NCBI GenBank assembly: GCA_903870545.1
Contig: CAIQDI010000022.1
Span: 1-59,850 of the forward strand
Source: an uncultured Pseudomonadota bacterium
GTDB taxonomy: Bacteria; Pseudomonadota; Gammaproteobacteria; Methylococcales; Methylomonadaceae
Length of the DNA: 59,850 nucleotides
Direction: 5' to 3'
Shown: positions 26,983 through 36,090 of the stretch, in pieces
How the letters are laid out: each line of letters opens with the position of its first letter
How positions within the stretch are numbered: position 1 is the stretch's first letter
The notes under the pieces: model-generated
The model's database searches: none
Told to the model about the DNA's origin: nothing
Seen by the model: only the letters and a program-made list of their open reading frames with translations
Made by a program: the position numbers and the translations under genes

Positions 26983-27793
26983 ATGTGCCGCCATTCAAAT
27001 GGCTTCCAGTCCTAGCATTAGTGCAAATTTATTAGAAGCAGAAAAACTCATCGCCGAAGCGGTCAAAGCCGGTGCGAAACTGGTCGCGTTACCTGAAAAT
27101 TTTGCGTTAATGGGCGATCACGAACAAGACAAAATCAAAGTAAAAGAAGTCGATGGTTTAGGGATTATTCAAAACTTTTTAGAAACTACCGCAAAAAAAT
27201 ACGGCGTGTGGATTGTCGGCGGTACGATTCCGATTGCGGGTGAAAGTGAAAACAAAGTGCGTGCCGCGTGTTTAATTTATGACGACACCGGTAAACGGGT
27301 GGCGCGTTACGATAAAGTGCATTTGTTTGACGTTCACGTTCCAAATACGAATGAAGTTTATCGGGAATCGGATTCGATTGAAGCGGGTGACGATGCGCTG
27401 GTTATTGATACGCCGTTTGGACGAATGGGCGTGGCGGTTTGTTATGATTTACGTTTTCCTGAATTTTTTCGAAAAATGAGCGAACGAGAAGTTGATTTTA
27501 TTGTGATTCCATCTGCATTTACCGCTGAAACGGGTGCGGCACATTGGGAATTATTATTGCGAGCGCGAGCGGTTGAAAATTTGTGTTATGTCATCGCGCC
27601 AAATCAAGGCGGTTTTCACAAAAACGGGCGACGCACTTTTGGACATAGCATGATTATTGATCCGTGGGGCGTGGTGTTGGATTGTTATAAAACGGGCAGC
27701 GGATTTGTTTCTGCCGACATTGACCATGAACGAATCACAAAGGTTCGCGCGGGATTTCCTGTTTTGATACATCGTCGTTTTTTCTGTGAATAG
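26975..27793 (+). CDS. Nitrilase-superfamily carbon-nitrogen hydrolase (Nit1-like amidase)
   Basis: 272 aa cytoplasmic enzyme with the catalytic triad visible: Glu41 (LPEN), Lys114 (YDKVHLFD) and Cys156 (VCYDLRFPE). The sequence is of the Nit type, whose characterised members hydrolyse deaminated glutathione, a metabolite-repair reaction; substrate here is inferred from family only. The position immediately after yhdP is a common gammaproteobacterial arrangement. The gene overlaps yhdP by 8 bases and is followed after one base by a lipoprotein gene, suggesting one operon. Confidence 0.9.
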   Translation: MTKCAAIQMASSPSISANLLEAEKLIAEAVKAGAKLVALPENFALMGDHEQDKIKVKEVDGLGIIQNFLETTAKKYGVWIVGGTIPIAGESENKVRAACLIYDDTGKRVARYDKVHLFDVHVPNTNEVYRESDSIEAGDDALVIDTPFGRMGVAVCYDLRFPEFFRKMSEREVDFIVIPSAFTAETGAAHWELLLRARAVENLCYVIAPNQGGFHKNGRRTFGHSMIIDPWGVVLDCYKTGSGFVSADIDHERITKVRAGFPVLIHRRFFCE

Positions 27794-27794
27794 T

Positions 27795-28376
27795 ATGCGA
27801 AATGTTTTAGGTATTTTGATTTTGAGTAGCGGATTGATGGCGTGTGGCGCGGTTGAAAATAGCCGTTATCGCGACACCGCGTCGTTAGAAAAACCACCGA
27901 CGTTGGCGTTGCAAAAAACCACGCCCAATACGATTGTCGATGACAGCGTTGAACCGAAAAAACAAATCGCTGGTTTGGACGAAAAAGTTTCTTTGCTTGA
28001 TGAAACTCCGAAAAAATTGATTTTGAAACAATCGATTAGTGAAGCGTGGCGTACTGTTGGAATGGCTTTTCGGCAGAGTTCGAGTCGAATTACCGATTCC
28101 GACCAAAATAAATACAGCTACTACGTCAGTTATCAATCGCAAGGTGTGTTGAAAAATATCCTCGGCGCGTTGAATGACGAAGAGACGAAAACGATTTATT
28201 TGGTGACGCTTACACCACAAAATGCTGACACGTTGATTCAAGCCTCATTGGCAAATCGTACCGAACAACGCAGTCAAAATACCGATGAAAATGTGAATCA
28301 CGTTGCGGATGATAGCGATGGTTTGATTGAATCGCTTTATCATTTGTTGCGTGACGATGTGAAAACCGACAGGTAA
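27795..28376 (+). CDS. BamC/NlpB-like lipoprotein (short form)
   Basis: 193 aa from the ATG at 27795; a GTG three codons upstream is also in frame. A lipoprotein signal ends with the lipobox GLMAC. After it, YRDTASLEKPPTL resembles the unstructured N-terminus of BamC that binds BamD. It is followed by a single helix-grip-like domain (LKQSISEAWRTVGMAF...YYVSYQSQG). BamC usually has two such domains and about 340 residues, so this is a truncated or one-domain relative. It is not next to dapA, the usual neighbour of bamC. Assignment rests on pattern resemblance. Confidence 0.6.
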   Translation: MRNVLGILILSSGLMACGAVENSRYRDTASLEKPPTLALQKTTPNTIVDDSVEPKKQIAGLDEKVSLLDETPKKLILKQSISEAWRTVGMAFRQSSSRITDSDQNKYSYYVSYQSQGVLKNILGALNDEETKTIYLVTLTPQNADTLIQASLANRTEQRSQNTDENVNHVADDSDGLIESLYHLLRDDVKTDR

Positions 28377-28380
28377 TAGC

Positions 28381-28989
28381 ATGAATTTAAATCATAAAGT
28401 TGATTTCATCAGCGAAGAAGACTATCTCGAAGATGAAAAAATTCGTGACATCAAACACGAATATATTGATGGTGAGATTTATGCGATGGCGGGAGCGAGC
28501 CGCGTTCATAACATCATCAGTTCAAATGTGTTGTTTGCATTTATGGAACAGTTAGACGAAACCCGTTGCATTCCTTTTGCTTCCGATATGAAAGTCAAAC
28601 TCAGCAATAACAACAGCAGCAAATTTTTCTATCCTGACGTGGTTGTGGTTTGCAACGATGAAAATGGTGACGATTATTACACCGATAAACCACGAATTAT
28701 CGTCGAAGTGTTATCGAAAGCCACGCGCCGTTTTGACAAAATGTTGAAATTTGAAGCCTACAAAACCATTTCAAGTTTGCAAGAATACGTTTTAATCGAA
28801 CAAGATTTTGCCGAAGTGGAAGTGTGTCGGCGCAATAATCATTGGGTTTCAGAACGCTATTTTTTGGGTGACGATGTGATATTTGAATCAATTGGTTTAA
28901 CGGTTTCTGTGGAAGCGATTTATCGCCGTGTGCAAAACGAAGATGTTTTAGAGTTTTTACAAGCGAAAGAACAAAGTAAGGAAAATTAA
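28381..28989 (+). CDS. Uma2-family PD-(D/E)xK nuclease-like protein
   Basis: 202 aa. The Uma2 pattern is evident: YLEDEKIRDIKHEYIDGEIYAMAGAS at the start, FYPDVVVVC with Asp86, and IIVEVLSKATRRFDKMLKFEAY with Glu109 and a following Lys, which together form a restriction-endonuclease-like active site. Uma2 genes are widespread and often multicopy; their biological role is unsettled. The gene is directly followed (stop and ATG adjacent) by a DUF4160-DUF2442 pair, so the three are probably co-transcribed. Confidence 0.85.
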   Translation: MNLNHKVDFISEEDYLEDEKIRDIKHEYIDGEIYAMAGASRVHNIISSNVLFAFMEQLDETRCIPFASDMKVKLSNNNSSKFFYPDVVVVCNDENGDDYYTDKPRIIVEVLSKATRRFDKMLKFEAYKTISSLQEYVLIEQDFAEVEVCRRNNHWVSERYFLGDDVIFESIGLTVSVEAIYRRVQNEDVLEFLQAKEQSKEN

Positions 28990-29256
28990 ATGCCTGTTAT
29001 TTCCTATTTCTTCGGAATTTATATTCGGATGTATAACGACGACCACAATCCGCCACATTTTCACGTTGAATATCAAGGGCAACAAGCGCAATTTGCTATT
29101 GAAAGTGGTGAACTTTTAGCAGGAAAATTACCAAGTAAAGCAATTAAGTTGGTGCGCGAATGGGCGAAAGACCATCAAGAAGAATTGTTTGCAAATTGGG
29201 AACTTGCCGTTGCCTTAAAACCGTTACAACGTATTGCGGGAGCCGATAATGATTAA
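28990..29256 (+). CDS. DUF4160 family protein (pair B)
   Basis: 88 aa beginning MPVISYFFGIYIRMYNDDHNPPHFHVEY, with the family PPHFH motif and the helix EWAKDHQEELFANW. An AAGGA ribosome-binding site lies at the end of the Uma2 gene, whose stop abuts this ATG. The downstream DUF2442 gene overlaps its 3' end by 8 bases. Confidence 0.88.
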   Translation: MPVISYFFGIYIRMYNDDHNPPHFHVEYQGQQAQFAIESGELLAGKLPSKAIKLVREWAKDHQEELFANWELAVALKPLQRIAGADND

Positions 29257-29518
29257 AATTATTCAAGCCTATTATTTGAAACAAAAAATGTTGCGTCTGC
29301 ATTTTTCAGATAATTCTTTTGGTGATTATGATTTACAGCCGCTGGTTGATAGAGATGCCGAATTAGTTTTGCCGTTGAAAGACGATGAATATTTTAAGCA
29401 GTTTTTTTTAGAATTAGGCGCGTTGTGTTGGCGAAATGGTTTGGAATTATGCCCAGACAGTATTCATCAAAAATTAGCCGAAAAACACCAGTTACATTAC
29501 GAAGTACAAGCGGTTTAA
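29249..29518 (+). CDS. DUF2442 family protein (pair B partner)
   Basis: 89 aa. The ATG at 29249 overlaps the DUF4160 stop; an upstream in-frame GTG-type start at 29234 is less likely. The strand-rich N-terminus (MLRLHFSDNSFGDYDLQPL), the centre EYFKQFFLELGALCW and the signature WRNGLELCPDSIHQK are typical of DUF2442. Confidence 0.85.
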   Translation: MIKIIQAYYLKQKMLRLHFSDNSFGDYDLQPLVDRDAELVLPLKDDEYFKQFFLELGALCWRNGLELCPDSIHQKLAEKHQLHYEVQAV

Positions 29519-29530
29519 CAAAGGAAAAAC

Positions 29531-30532
29531 ATGACAAATAATCGTGGTTACATTTACGTTTTAGCCAACAGCGCAATGCCTGATTTGGTTAAAGTCGGCA
29601 AAACCACCCGCTCACCTGCTGAACGCGCCGCCGAATTATCGAAAGTCACAGGCGTACCAACGCCGTTTATCGTGGTTTATGAACAATTGGTTGACGATTG
29701 CACCGCCGCCGAACAATTTGTGCATACGATGTTGCAACAAAAAGGCTATCGGGAATCAGATAATCGGGAATTCTTCCGTGCGCCCGTTAGTGAAGTCATT
29801 CAAATCATCATCAAAATGCCCAACGCACAATCAAGTAATTCTGATTTTGAAGAGGACGAAGACGCTGAGTTTTTCTCAAACGAACCCGATGACGAATTGG
29901 ACGAGTTTGTTTTGCATGATGAGGACGAAGAACAACCTGATTATCCGTGGTTAGCACTTTGGGAAATGGCTGAGCATTATTACGATGGTGACGATGATTA
30001 TATTCAAGATTACGAAGAAGCCATGAAATTGTATAAGCAGGCAATTAAGTTGGGATGTTTGCTCGCTTACAAAAAAATTGGTGATATGTACCTATACGGT
30101 TTTGGCGTAAGCGAAAGTGACAAAAAAGCATTGGATTGGTACAAAGAAGGGGTAAAAAAAGGAAATTACTATTGCTATACAAATATGGCAGAGGTTTTCT
30201 GGAGGGGTGATAAAACGGATAACTTTCACAAATGCCTGAAGTTATATTTCAAAAATACAAAAGAACAACCGAACGAAATGATTGAAGGTTTTTATTATTT
30301 TGTTTGCGCTACTTATATAATTCGTTGTTTTCAATGGGACATGACACCATTAGCAGAGGTGATTGAAGAGAGTTGCGAAAATAAACGCAGCATAATTTTA
30401 TCGCTGACTCGTAGTATAGAAGGCGCGAAAAAATTGCTCGTAGTGTCGCAAGATACCCATGAAATTGAAAATTTTGGCGAGTATATTGAGCTACATCAAA
30501 AAGCTCTCAAATGGGTTGAAGAAAATTTGTGA
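29531..30532 (+). CDS. GIY-YIG (T5orf172-type) nuclease domain fused to Sel1-like repeats
   Basis: 333 aa. Residues ~5-95 are a T5orf172/GIY-YIG nuclease domain: GYIYVLANSAMPDLVKVGKT, Arg32 region, TGVPTPFIVVYEQ, Glu61 and the ending NREFFRAP. A strongly acidic linker (~107-140, rich in Asp/Glu) follows, then Sel1-like helical repeats (YEEAMKLYKQAIKLGCLLAYKKIGDMYLYGFGV and KALDWYKEGVKKG...). A nuclease tied to a protein-binding repeat array suggests a targeted or regulated nuclease, possibly in defence; that function is inference. It follows the Uma2/DUF4160/DUF2442 genes on the same strand by 12 bases, with an AAGGAAA ribosome-binding site. Confidence 0.82.
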   Translation: MTNNRGYIYVLANSAMPDLVKVGKTTRSPAERAAELSKVTGVPTPFIVVYEQLVDDCTAAEQFVHTMLQQKGYRESDNREFFRAPVSEVIQIIIKMPNAQSSNSDFEEDEDAEFFSNEPDDELDEFVLHDEDEEQPDYPWLALWEMAEHYYDGDDDYIQDYEEAMKLYKQAIKLGCLLAYKKIGDMYLYGFGVSESDKKALDWYKEGVKKGNYYCYTNMAEVFWRGDKTDNFHKCLKLYFKNTKEQPNEMIEGFYYFVCATYIIRCFQWDMTPLAEVIEESCENKRSIILSLTRSIEGAKKLLVVSQDTHEIENFGEYIELHQKALKWVEENL

Positions 30533-30610
30533 TGATTTCAAAAGGTCGCAGCTAACAACAAACTAAAAATAATTTTTAAACTTTTTTTAACTAACCAAGA
30601 GGATTTACCT

Positions 30611-31282
30611 ATGAATGAAAATTGGATTGCGCCATCTATTTTGTCTGCAAACTTTGCAAAATTGGGCGAAGAAGTAGACAACGTTTTAAAAGCGGGCGCG
30701 GATGTGGTGCATTTTGACGTGATGGATAATCACTTTGTGCCGAATTTAACAATTGGGCCTTTAGTGTGTGAAGCCTTACGCAAACACGGTGTGACGGCAC
30801 CCATCGACGTGCATTTGATGGTTGAACCCGTTGACCGTTTGATTCCTGATTTTGCCAAAGCGGGCGCGAGCATTATCACGTTTCACCCCGAAGCCTCGAC
30901 ACACATTGACCGCACGTTGCAATTGATTAAAGACCACGGTTGCCAAGCGGGTTTGGTATTCAATCCTGGCACGCCGTTACATTATTTGGATTACGTCATG
31001 GATAAAATCGACATTATTTTATTGATGTCGGTAAATCCAGGTTTTGGCGGTCAATCGTTTATTCCGTCTGCGTTGACGAAATTGCGCGAAGTCAGAAAAC
31101 GCATCGACGAAAGCGGTCGTAACATTCGTTTGGAAATCGACGGCGGCGTGAAAGTGGACAACATTCGTGAAATCAAAGCGGCGGGCGCAGATACATTTGT
31201 GGCGGGTTCGGCGATTTTTAGCCAACCTGATTACAAAAAAGTCATCGACGAAATGCGCGTTGAATTAGCAAAAGCGGTTTAA
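30611..31282 (+). CDS. rpe: Ribulose-phosphate 3-epimerase
   Basis: 223 aa TIM-barrel enzyme interconverting ribulose 5-phosphate and xylulose 5-phosphate, needed for the pentose phosphate pathway and, in gammaproteobacterial methanotrophs, for regenerating the acceptor of the ribulose monophosphate cycle. It shows [15 protein letters not shown], the metal-binding [42 protein letters not shown] and VAGSAIF. An AGAGGA site precedes the ATG. gph follows after 2 bases. Confidence 0.97.
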   Translation: MNENWIAPSILSANFAKLGEEVDNVLKAGADVVHFDVMDNHFVPNLTIGPLVCEALRKHGVTAPIDVHLMVEPVDRLIPDFAKAGASIITFHPEASTHIDRTLQLIKDHGCQAGLVFNPGTPLHYLDYVMDKIDIILLMSVNPGFGGQSFIPSALTKLREVRKRIDESGRNIRLEIDGGVKVDNIREIKAAGADTFVAGSAIFSQPDYKKVIDEMRVELAKAV

Positions 31283-31284
31283 AA

Positions 31285-31950
31285 ATGGACAGCGTTGTGA
31301 TTGCTTTTGACTTAGATGGAACATTGATTGATTCTGCGCCTGATTTGGTGGAAGCGGTCAATTACGCGCTGACCAAACTTAATAAACCAACACATTCGCA
31401 AGCGACAATTCAACAATGGATTGGCAATGGCGCGGATGTGTTGATGAAACGAGCTTTGCTCAATAATTGGCACGTTGGCGAAATTCCCGACGATTTTGAA
31501 ATCGCTTTTGAATTGTATAAAACGTATTACGCCGAACATGATTGGGTTCATAGTCGAGTGTACGATGGCGTTTTGGAAACGTTACAAACACTGAAAAATG
31601 CTGATTTTAAATTAGCGTGCATCACCAATAAAACCGCACGTTTCACGAATCCGTTAATGGAAACCGCAGGACTTGCGCCGTATTTTGATTTCATTGCGTC
31701 GGGCGATACGTTTGCCGAAATGAAACCCAATCCGTTGCCACTTTTAGAAACCGCAAAATTGTTTGCGATTGCGCCTGAAAATGCGTGGATGATTGGCGAT
31801 TCGATTAACGATATTTCAGCGGGAAAACGAGCAGGCTTTAAAACAATCGCCGTTTCGTACGGTTACGCGGGACAACATTCAATGGCAGATTTAAACGCTG
31901 ACTACACGGTGAATGCCATATCAAAAATTGTAGATTTAATTAAAAAATGA
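31285..31950 (+). CDS. gph: Phosphoglycolate phosphatase (HAD family)
   Basis: 221 aa HAD hydrolase. Motif I is [19 protein letters not shown] with the nucleophilic and acid-base Asp pair, motif II CITNKT, motif III Lys in [10 protein letters not shown], and motif [18 protein letters not shown]. The rpe-gph neighbourhood is the standard gammaproteobacterial setting for gph. Its stop overlaps the mnmG start (ATGA). Confidence 0.92.
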   Translation: MDSVVIAFDLDGTLIDSAPDLVEAVNYALTKLNKPTHSQATIQQWIGNGADVLMKRALLNNWHVGEIPDDFEIAFELYKTYYAEHDWVHSRVYDGVLETLQTLKNADFKLACITNKTARFTNPLMETAGLAPYFDFIASGDTFAEMKPNPLPLLETAKLFAIAPENAWMIGDSINDISAGKRAGFKTIAVSYGYAGQHSMADLNADYTVNAISKIVDLIKK

Positions 31951-33815
31951 AATTTAAAAAAGAATTTGACGTTATCGTGGTTGGCGGTGGTCACGCTGGT
32001 ACAGAAGCCGCATTAGCCGCCGCGCGAACTGGCGCACAAACATTATTACTCACTCAAAACATCGATACGCTTGGACAAATGAGTTGTAATCCTGCGATTG
32101 GTGGCATTGGCAAAGGGCATTTAGTCAAAGAAATCGACGCGCTCGGCGGCATCATGGCGAAAGCGATTGACGTGGGTGGGATTCAATTTCGGATTTTGAA
32201 CGCCAGCAAAGGCCCCGCCGTTCGTGCCACTCGCGCTCAAGCCGACCGACAACTTTATAAACAAGCGATTCGCACCGCTTTGGAAAATCAGCCAAATTTG
32301 ATGCTATTTCAACAAACGGTTGCCGATTTGATTGTTGAAGGCACAAAAGTCGTCGGCGTGAAAACACAAATGGGTTTAGATTTTTCAGCGAAAACTGTTG
32401 TTTTAACGGCTGGAACTTTTTTAGCGGGCAAAATTCATATTGGTTTGGAAAATTACAGCGGTGGACGCGCGGGCGATGCGGCTTCGATTACATTGGCGGA
32501 ACGGTTGCACGAATTGCCGTTGCGAATTGACCGTTTAAAAACAGGTACGCCGCCCCGAATTGATGCGCGAACGATTGATTTTTCAGTGTTGGAATTACAA
32601 CACGGCGATACGCCTGTTCCCGTGTTTTCATTTTTGGGCAAACCTGAACATCACCCGCGCCAAATTCCCTGCTATATCACGCGCACCAACGAAAAAACCC
32701 ACGATATTATTCGCAATGGTTTAGATCGTTCGCCGCTTTATTCTGGCATTATTGAAGGCGTTGGCCCGCGTTATTGTCCATCGATTGAAGATAAAATTGT
32801 CCGTTTTGCTGATCGTGATTCGCACCAGATTTTTATCGAACCCGAAGGCTTAAACACGCACGAAATTTACCCGAATGGGATTTCGACCAGCTTGCCGTTT
32901 GATGTGCAATATGAATTTGTGCGTTCGATGTTAGGGTTTGAAAATGCTGAAATCATGCGTCCAGGTTATGCGATTGAATACGATTTTTTTGATCCGCGTG
33001 ATTTGAAAAGTTCGCTTGAAAATAAACATTTGGACGGGCTGTTTTTCGCGGGGCAAATCAACGGCACGACAGGTTACGAAGAAGCCGCCGCGCAAGGTTT
33101 GATTGCGGGTTTGAATGCGGCACGTTTGACACGCGGCGAAGAAAGTTGGTGTCCGCGTCGTGATGAGGCTTACATCGGCGTGATGATTGACGATTTGATT
33201 ACGCGCGGCACGCAAGAACCGTATCGAATGTTCACCAGTCGCGCCGAATATCGGTTGTTGTTGCGCGAAGATAATGCCGATTTGCGTTTGACTGAAAAAG
33301 GGCGCGAGTTGAATTTGGTTGATGACGAACGGTGGCAAGCGTTTGAAACGAAACGTGAAAATATCGACAAATTACAAACCGCGTTAAAACAAAAATGGAT
33401 TCACACTGACACCGAAAATGCCACGCAAGTTGAAACGTTTTGGGGCAAAGCGTTAAACAAAGAAGCGAATTTAACCGAATTATTGCGTCGCCCAGAAGTT
33501 GATATTAAAAATTTGCTGACATTTTTGGACGATGAATTGTTTGCGGAAGACGTGGCGGAACAAGTTGAAATTCAAGCGAAATATCAAGGTTATATCACGC
33601 GCCAACAAGCCGAAATCGACAAATCTTTGCGGCACGAACATTTAAAATTATCGGTGACTTTGGATTATAAAGAGGTTTCTGGTTTGTCGAATGAAGTGAG
33701 TGAAAAGTTGCAAAAACAACGTCCTGAAACGTTAGGGCAAGCCTCGCGGATGCAAGGTATTACGCCAGCCGCGATTTCATTATTACTCGTTCATTTGAAA
33801 AAGAAATCTGCTTAA
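31947..33815 (+). CDS. mnmG: tRNA uridine-5-carboxymethylaminomethyl modification enzyme MnmG (GidA)
   Basis: 622 aa FAD-dependent enzyme that, with MnmE, builds cmnm5U at the wobble position. The FAD-binding [19 protein letters not shown] is at the N-terminus, followed by [23 protein letters not shown] and the GidA signatures [15 protein letters not shown] and [16 protein letters not shown]; the C-terminal helical tRNA-binding part is intact. In most gammaproteobacteria rsmG (gidB) follows directly; here a 4-kb accessory island (33833-37871) intervenes. Confidence 0.97.
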   Translation: MKFKKEFDVIVVGGGHAGTEAALAAARTGAQTLLLTQNIDTLGQMSCNPAIGGIGKGHLVKEIDALGGIMAKAIDVGGIQFRILNASKGPAVRATRAQADRQLYKQAIRTALENQPNLMLFQQTVADLIVEGTKVVGVKTQMGLDFSAKTVVLTAGTFLAGKIHIGLENYSGGRAGDAASITLAERLHELPLRIDRLKTGTPPRIDARTIDFSVLELQHGDTPVPVFSFLGKPEHHPRQIPCYITRTNEKTHDIIRNGLDRSPLYSGIIEGVGPRYCPSIEDKIVRFADRDSHQIFIEPEGLNTHEIYPNGISTSLPFDVQYEFVRSMLGFENAEIMRPGYAIEYDFFDPRDLKSSLENKHLDGLFFAGQINGTTGYEEAAAQGLIAGLNAARLTRGEESWCPRRDEAYIGVMIDDLITRGTQEPYRMFTSRAEYRLLLREDNADLRLTEKGRELNLVDDERWQAFETKRENIDKLQTALKQKWIHTDTENATQVETFWGKALNKEANLTELLRRPEVDIKNLLTFLDDELFAEDVAEQVEIQAKYQGYITRQQAEIDKSLRHEHLKLSVTLDYKEVSGLSNEVSEKLQKQRPETLGQASRMQGITPAAISLLLVHLKKKSA

Positions 33816-33832
33816 TTTTTAGGAAAATCACC

Positions 33833-35032
33833 ATGTTCATTTACAGCCAAAAAGACCTCAACACCATCGACCCCATTTTAGAGCCGTTGTTTGCACGCGC
33901 CAAAGAACACGCCGCGCAAACTGAACAACTCGCGATGGACGCGACACGTTTAATGTCGGTGCGTCCCGACCAATTTGAAATGAGCGCGAAACAACCGTTT
34001 TTCAAGCGACTTGCCGCGAATTTTAACGGGCAAACCGCTGACAACGTCAATAATTTGTACGAAATGCAGCGCATCGGTTGGCGGTATATTCAAATTCTCA
34101 ACGAACGCGATTTGATGATGGCGCATTCGATGATTACCGTGAAAAATAATTTGATGACGCTCGCCGTCAAAGAAACCGAAACGCGCCAAATGTTGACGCT
34201 CATGGCGAATAAAATCGCGGATCGTTTTGAAAAATTAGAAGAATCTGTCGGTAGAATTGAAGCGCAACAAAATATCCACAGTTGGCTTTTAACGCTCGAC
34301 ACTTACGATTATCCCGATAAATATCCTGAAAAATTGCGCTTGTTGCTCATCGTAAAAGAGTTTTTTAAACTCAAACAATCCAATTGGAATTTCACCGAAA
34401 TTAAATATCTGCAAAAAGCTCTCAAAGAAGCCGAATTGCCGTGGCGCGAAGAAATCACCTTAGCCGATTTTATCGACGACTTAATCGACGAAATCGAAGC
34501 CAAAGGCTTTCACGTCTACGACCAACTGATTGCGCTGAATGGGGCAAACGGGCGAATTGAACAAAAATTTATTTTAGAAAACATCTCCGCACCCAGTCAC
34601 AAATCGCTTTATAAAATCGCCGACAACTATGATGCCAGTAGCGATATGATTGATTTGCTCGCTGACCAATTGTCGATTAGTAAAAAAGACGCGATGAAAA
34701 AAGTGTTGCGCGGCTTTATCGAAAAAGAAGGCATCGACACCACCATCAAAATTCCGATGCGTGATTTAGCCGTTGAGTTGCTGGGGTGTCATGGGTTGGT
34801 TTTGGGGTTGGTATCAAAAGAATCAGAAAAAACAGATTCAATTCCTAAACGAAACATTTGGTGGGCAAATACGGGGGAGGTAAATCAATCTACCAAACCA
34901 AATACAATGGATAAGATGGTAAAAAAATCCACAACATATTTAGATTTAACTAAAATTGAAAACGCTAATGATAAAGCAGTGCAACAAGCCAAAGCAGCGG
35001 CAAAAAGAAGAGAAAATAAATCTTGGTGGTAG
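33833..35032 (+). CDS. Unrecognised 399-aa helical protein at the head of the gidA-gidB island
   Basis: No confident family. No signal peptide or membrane segment is seen. Residues ~50-140 (FFKRLAANFNGQTADN...IQILNERDLMMAHSMITVKNNLMTLAVKE) lead into a heptad-like helical stretch (~125-150, RFEKLEESVGRIEAQQNIHSWLL). The C-terminal tail is basic (AKAAAKRRENKSWW). The layout loosely recalls proteins annotated as diguanylate-cyclase regulator RdcB family (YjcZ-like), but this is from memory of pattern and unverified. It is the first gene after mnmG with an AGGAAA ribosome-binding site. The neighbourhood (zinc ribbon, toxin-antitoxin-like cassettes, two Gly-rich membrane proteins) suggests a small accessory system. 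Confidence 0.6.
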   Translation: MFIYSQKDLNTIDPILEPLFARAKEHAAQTEQLAMDATRLMSVRPDQFEMSAKQPFFKRLAANFNGQTADNVNNLYEMQRIGWRYIQILNERDLMMAHSMITVKNNLMTLAVKETETRQMLTLMANKIADRFEKLEESVGRIEAQQNIHSWLLTLDTYDYPDKYPEKLRLLLIVKEFFKLKQSNWNFTEIKYLQKALKEAELPWREEITLADFIDDLIDEIEAKGFHVYDQLIALNGANGRIEQKFILENISAPSHKSLYKIADNYDASSDMIDLLADQLSISKKDAMKKVLRGFIEKEGIDTTIKIPMRDLAVELLGCHGLVLGLVSKESEKTDSIPKRNIWWANTGEVNQSTKPNTMDKMVKKSTTYLDLTKIENANDKAVQQAKAAAKRRENKSWW

Positions 35033-35068
35033 TGTCCTTCGTAGTCTTAGTTTGAAAATGGAGAATAT

Positions 35069-35275
35069 ATGTCCATAAAATGCCCAACGTGCCAGCAAGC
35101 GGTTTTGAGAGTTTTTAAATGTGATTTTTGTGGTGAGATTCGCTGTGATGCCACTTTTTCAAATGCGGGAAAAGGCGCGTGCGGCACGCAATATAGTCTT
35201 TCGGGTAAAGCTCAAGCCGCCGTGCCAGGTCATAAATGTTACCAATGCGGCAAGGGTAAATATCACAAGATGTGA
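35069..35275 (+). CDS. Small zinc-ribbon protein
   Basis: 68 aa with seven further candidate metal ligands after the first CPTC: CPTC near the N-terminus, CDFCGEIRC at ~18-26, a lone Cys near 38, and HKCYQCGKGKYHKM at the C-terminus. The Cys pairs suggest one or two zinc ribbons, often seen in small nucleic-acid-binding or adaptor proteins. Function is not recognised. The ATG has only a moderate ribosome-binding site (TGGAGA). The first copy of the direct repeat overlaps its stop codon. Confidence 0.7.
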   Translation: MSIKCPTCQQAVLRVFKCDFCGEIRCDATFSNAGKGACGTQYSLSGKAQAAVPGHKCYQCGKGKYHKM

Positions 35276-35303
35276 TTTTTTGAAAAGGGAGAATGAATGA
35301 TGC
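35272..35303 (+). repeat. Direct repeat copy 1 (contains the start of DUF4160 pair C)
   Basis: T-rich lead followed by the core GAAAAGGGAGAATGAATGATGC. The core carries a strong ribosome-binding site and closely spaced ATGs. Copies 2 and 3 lie at 35770 and 36204. The repeat begins at the stop codon of the preceding gene in copies 1 and 2. Confidence 0.9.
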
Positions 35304-35554
35304 CAGAAATTAGTCGGTTTTACGGAATTATCATCCGAATGTATTTGATTGATAAAGAACATCCGCAGCAACACATTCATATCAAATATGGTGAGCATGA
35401 AGCCGTGATGGAATTGTTAAACTTGAACATTATCGACGGTAGTTTGCCAAAAAAATGTCGGCAATTGGTACGCGAATGGGCTGAAAATCACCAAGATGAG
35501 TTAATCGAAATGTGGAATACGCAAAATTTTCATAAAATTGAACCATTGGAATGA
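35297..35554 (+). CDS. DUF4160 family protein (pair C)
   Basis: 85 aa (or 84 from the second ATG at 35300). It has MPEISRFYGIIIRMY and the helix EWAENHQDELIEMW typical of the family. The His motif is diverged to QQHIHIKY where pairs A and B have PPHFH. Its start lies inside direct repeat copy 1, which supplies the AAGGGAGA ribosome-binding site. The DUF2442 partner follows after 3 bases. Confidence 0.85.
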   Translation: MMPEISRFYGIIIRMYLIDKEHPQQHIHIKYGEHEAVMELLNLNIIDGSLPKKCRQLVREWAENHQDELIEMWNTQNFHKIEPLE

Positions 35555-35557
35555 ATC

Positions 35558-35773
35558 ATGAAACTGGTAAATTTCAAACAAAAAGAAGGTTATCGGTTTG
35601 CATTAACGTTTGAGAATGGCGAAACAAAAGAAACCGATTTGCAGACGTTGATTGGTAATTATGTCAGCCTCGAATTTTTAAACACGGCGCGAATAGATAA
35701 CGAATGGGGTTGTTTAGAATTCAAAGATGGCGCGGTTGATATAGAACCGAAGACGTTGTACAAAGCGGGGTGA
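35558..35773 (+). CDS. DUF2442 family protein (pair C partner)
   Basis: 71 aa, the shortest of the three DUF2442 proteins here. It has the strand region YRFALTFENGETKETDLQTLIG and ends WGCLEFKDGAVDIEPKTLYKAG, a common DUF2442 ending. Its stop codon overlaps direct repeat copy 2. Confidence 0.8.
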   Translation: MKLVNFKQKEGYRFALTFENGETKETDLQTLIGNYVSLEFLNTARIDNEWGCLEFKDGAVDIEPKTLYKAG

Positions 35774-35799
35774 TTTTGAAAAGGGAGAATGAATGATGC
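35770..35799 (+). repeat. Direct repeat copy 2 (between the two toxin-antitoxin-like cassettes)
   Basis: Identical to copy 1 over the core GAAAAGGGAGAATGAATGATGC, with a shorter T-run. The ATG here opens only an 18-codon frame (MMQTINSKELFS...), so in this copy the start signal is not used by a real gene; yefM uses its own GTG further on. Confidence 0.9.
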
Positions 35800-35826
35800 A
35801 AACGATTAACAGCAAGGAGTTGTTTA

Positions 35827-36090
35827 GTGTTACAAACAACATTCAATGAAGTTAAAACGCATTTTAACGATGCGTGTAATCGGGTGATTGAACAACGTGA
35901 TGTGTTATTAGTGACCCGCGAAAATGCCGATAACGTGGTGTTAATGTCGCAGTCATTATTTGATTCGTGGCAAGAAACCTTTTATTTGCTCAAATCCCCC
36001 GCGAATGCCGAAATGCTTGCAAAATCCATTGCGGAACATCGAAGTGGACAAACTTTTGAGCGAGCGTTGGTTGATGTTGAAAACAATTGA
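35827..36090 (+). CDS. yefM: YefM/Phd-family antitoxin
   Basis: 87 aa from a GTG with an AAGGAG site 7 bases before it. It has the YefM pattern: TTFNEVKTHFNDACNRVIEQRDVLLVTRENADNVVLMSQSLFDSWQETFYLLKSPANAEMLAKSIAEHRSGQ. The N-terminal half is the DNA-binding dimer domain and the C-terminal helix binds the YoeB toxin. The frame is intact while its toxin partner downstream is destroyed, so this is an orphan antitoxin. It overlaps the yoeB remnant by 17 bases, as in intact yefM-yoeB operons. Confidence 0.88.
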   Translation: MLQTTFNEVKTHFNDACNRVIEQRDVLLVTRENADNVVLMSQSLFDSWQETFYLLKSPANAEMLAKSIAEHRSGQTFERALVDVENN

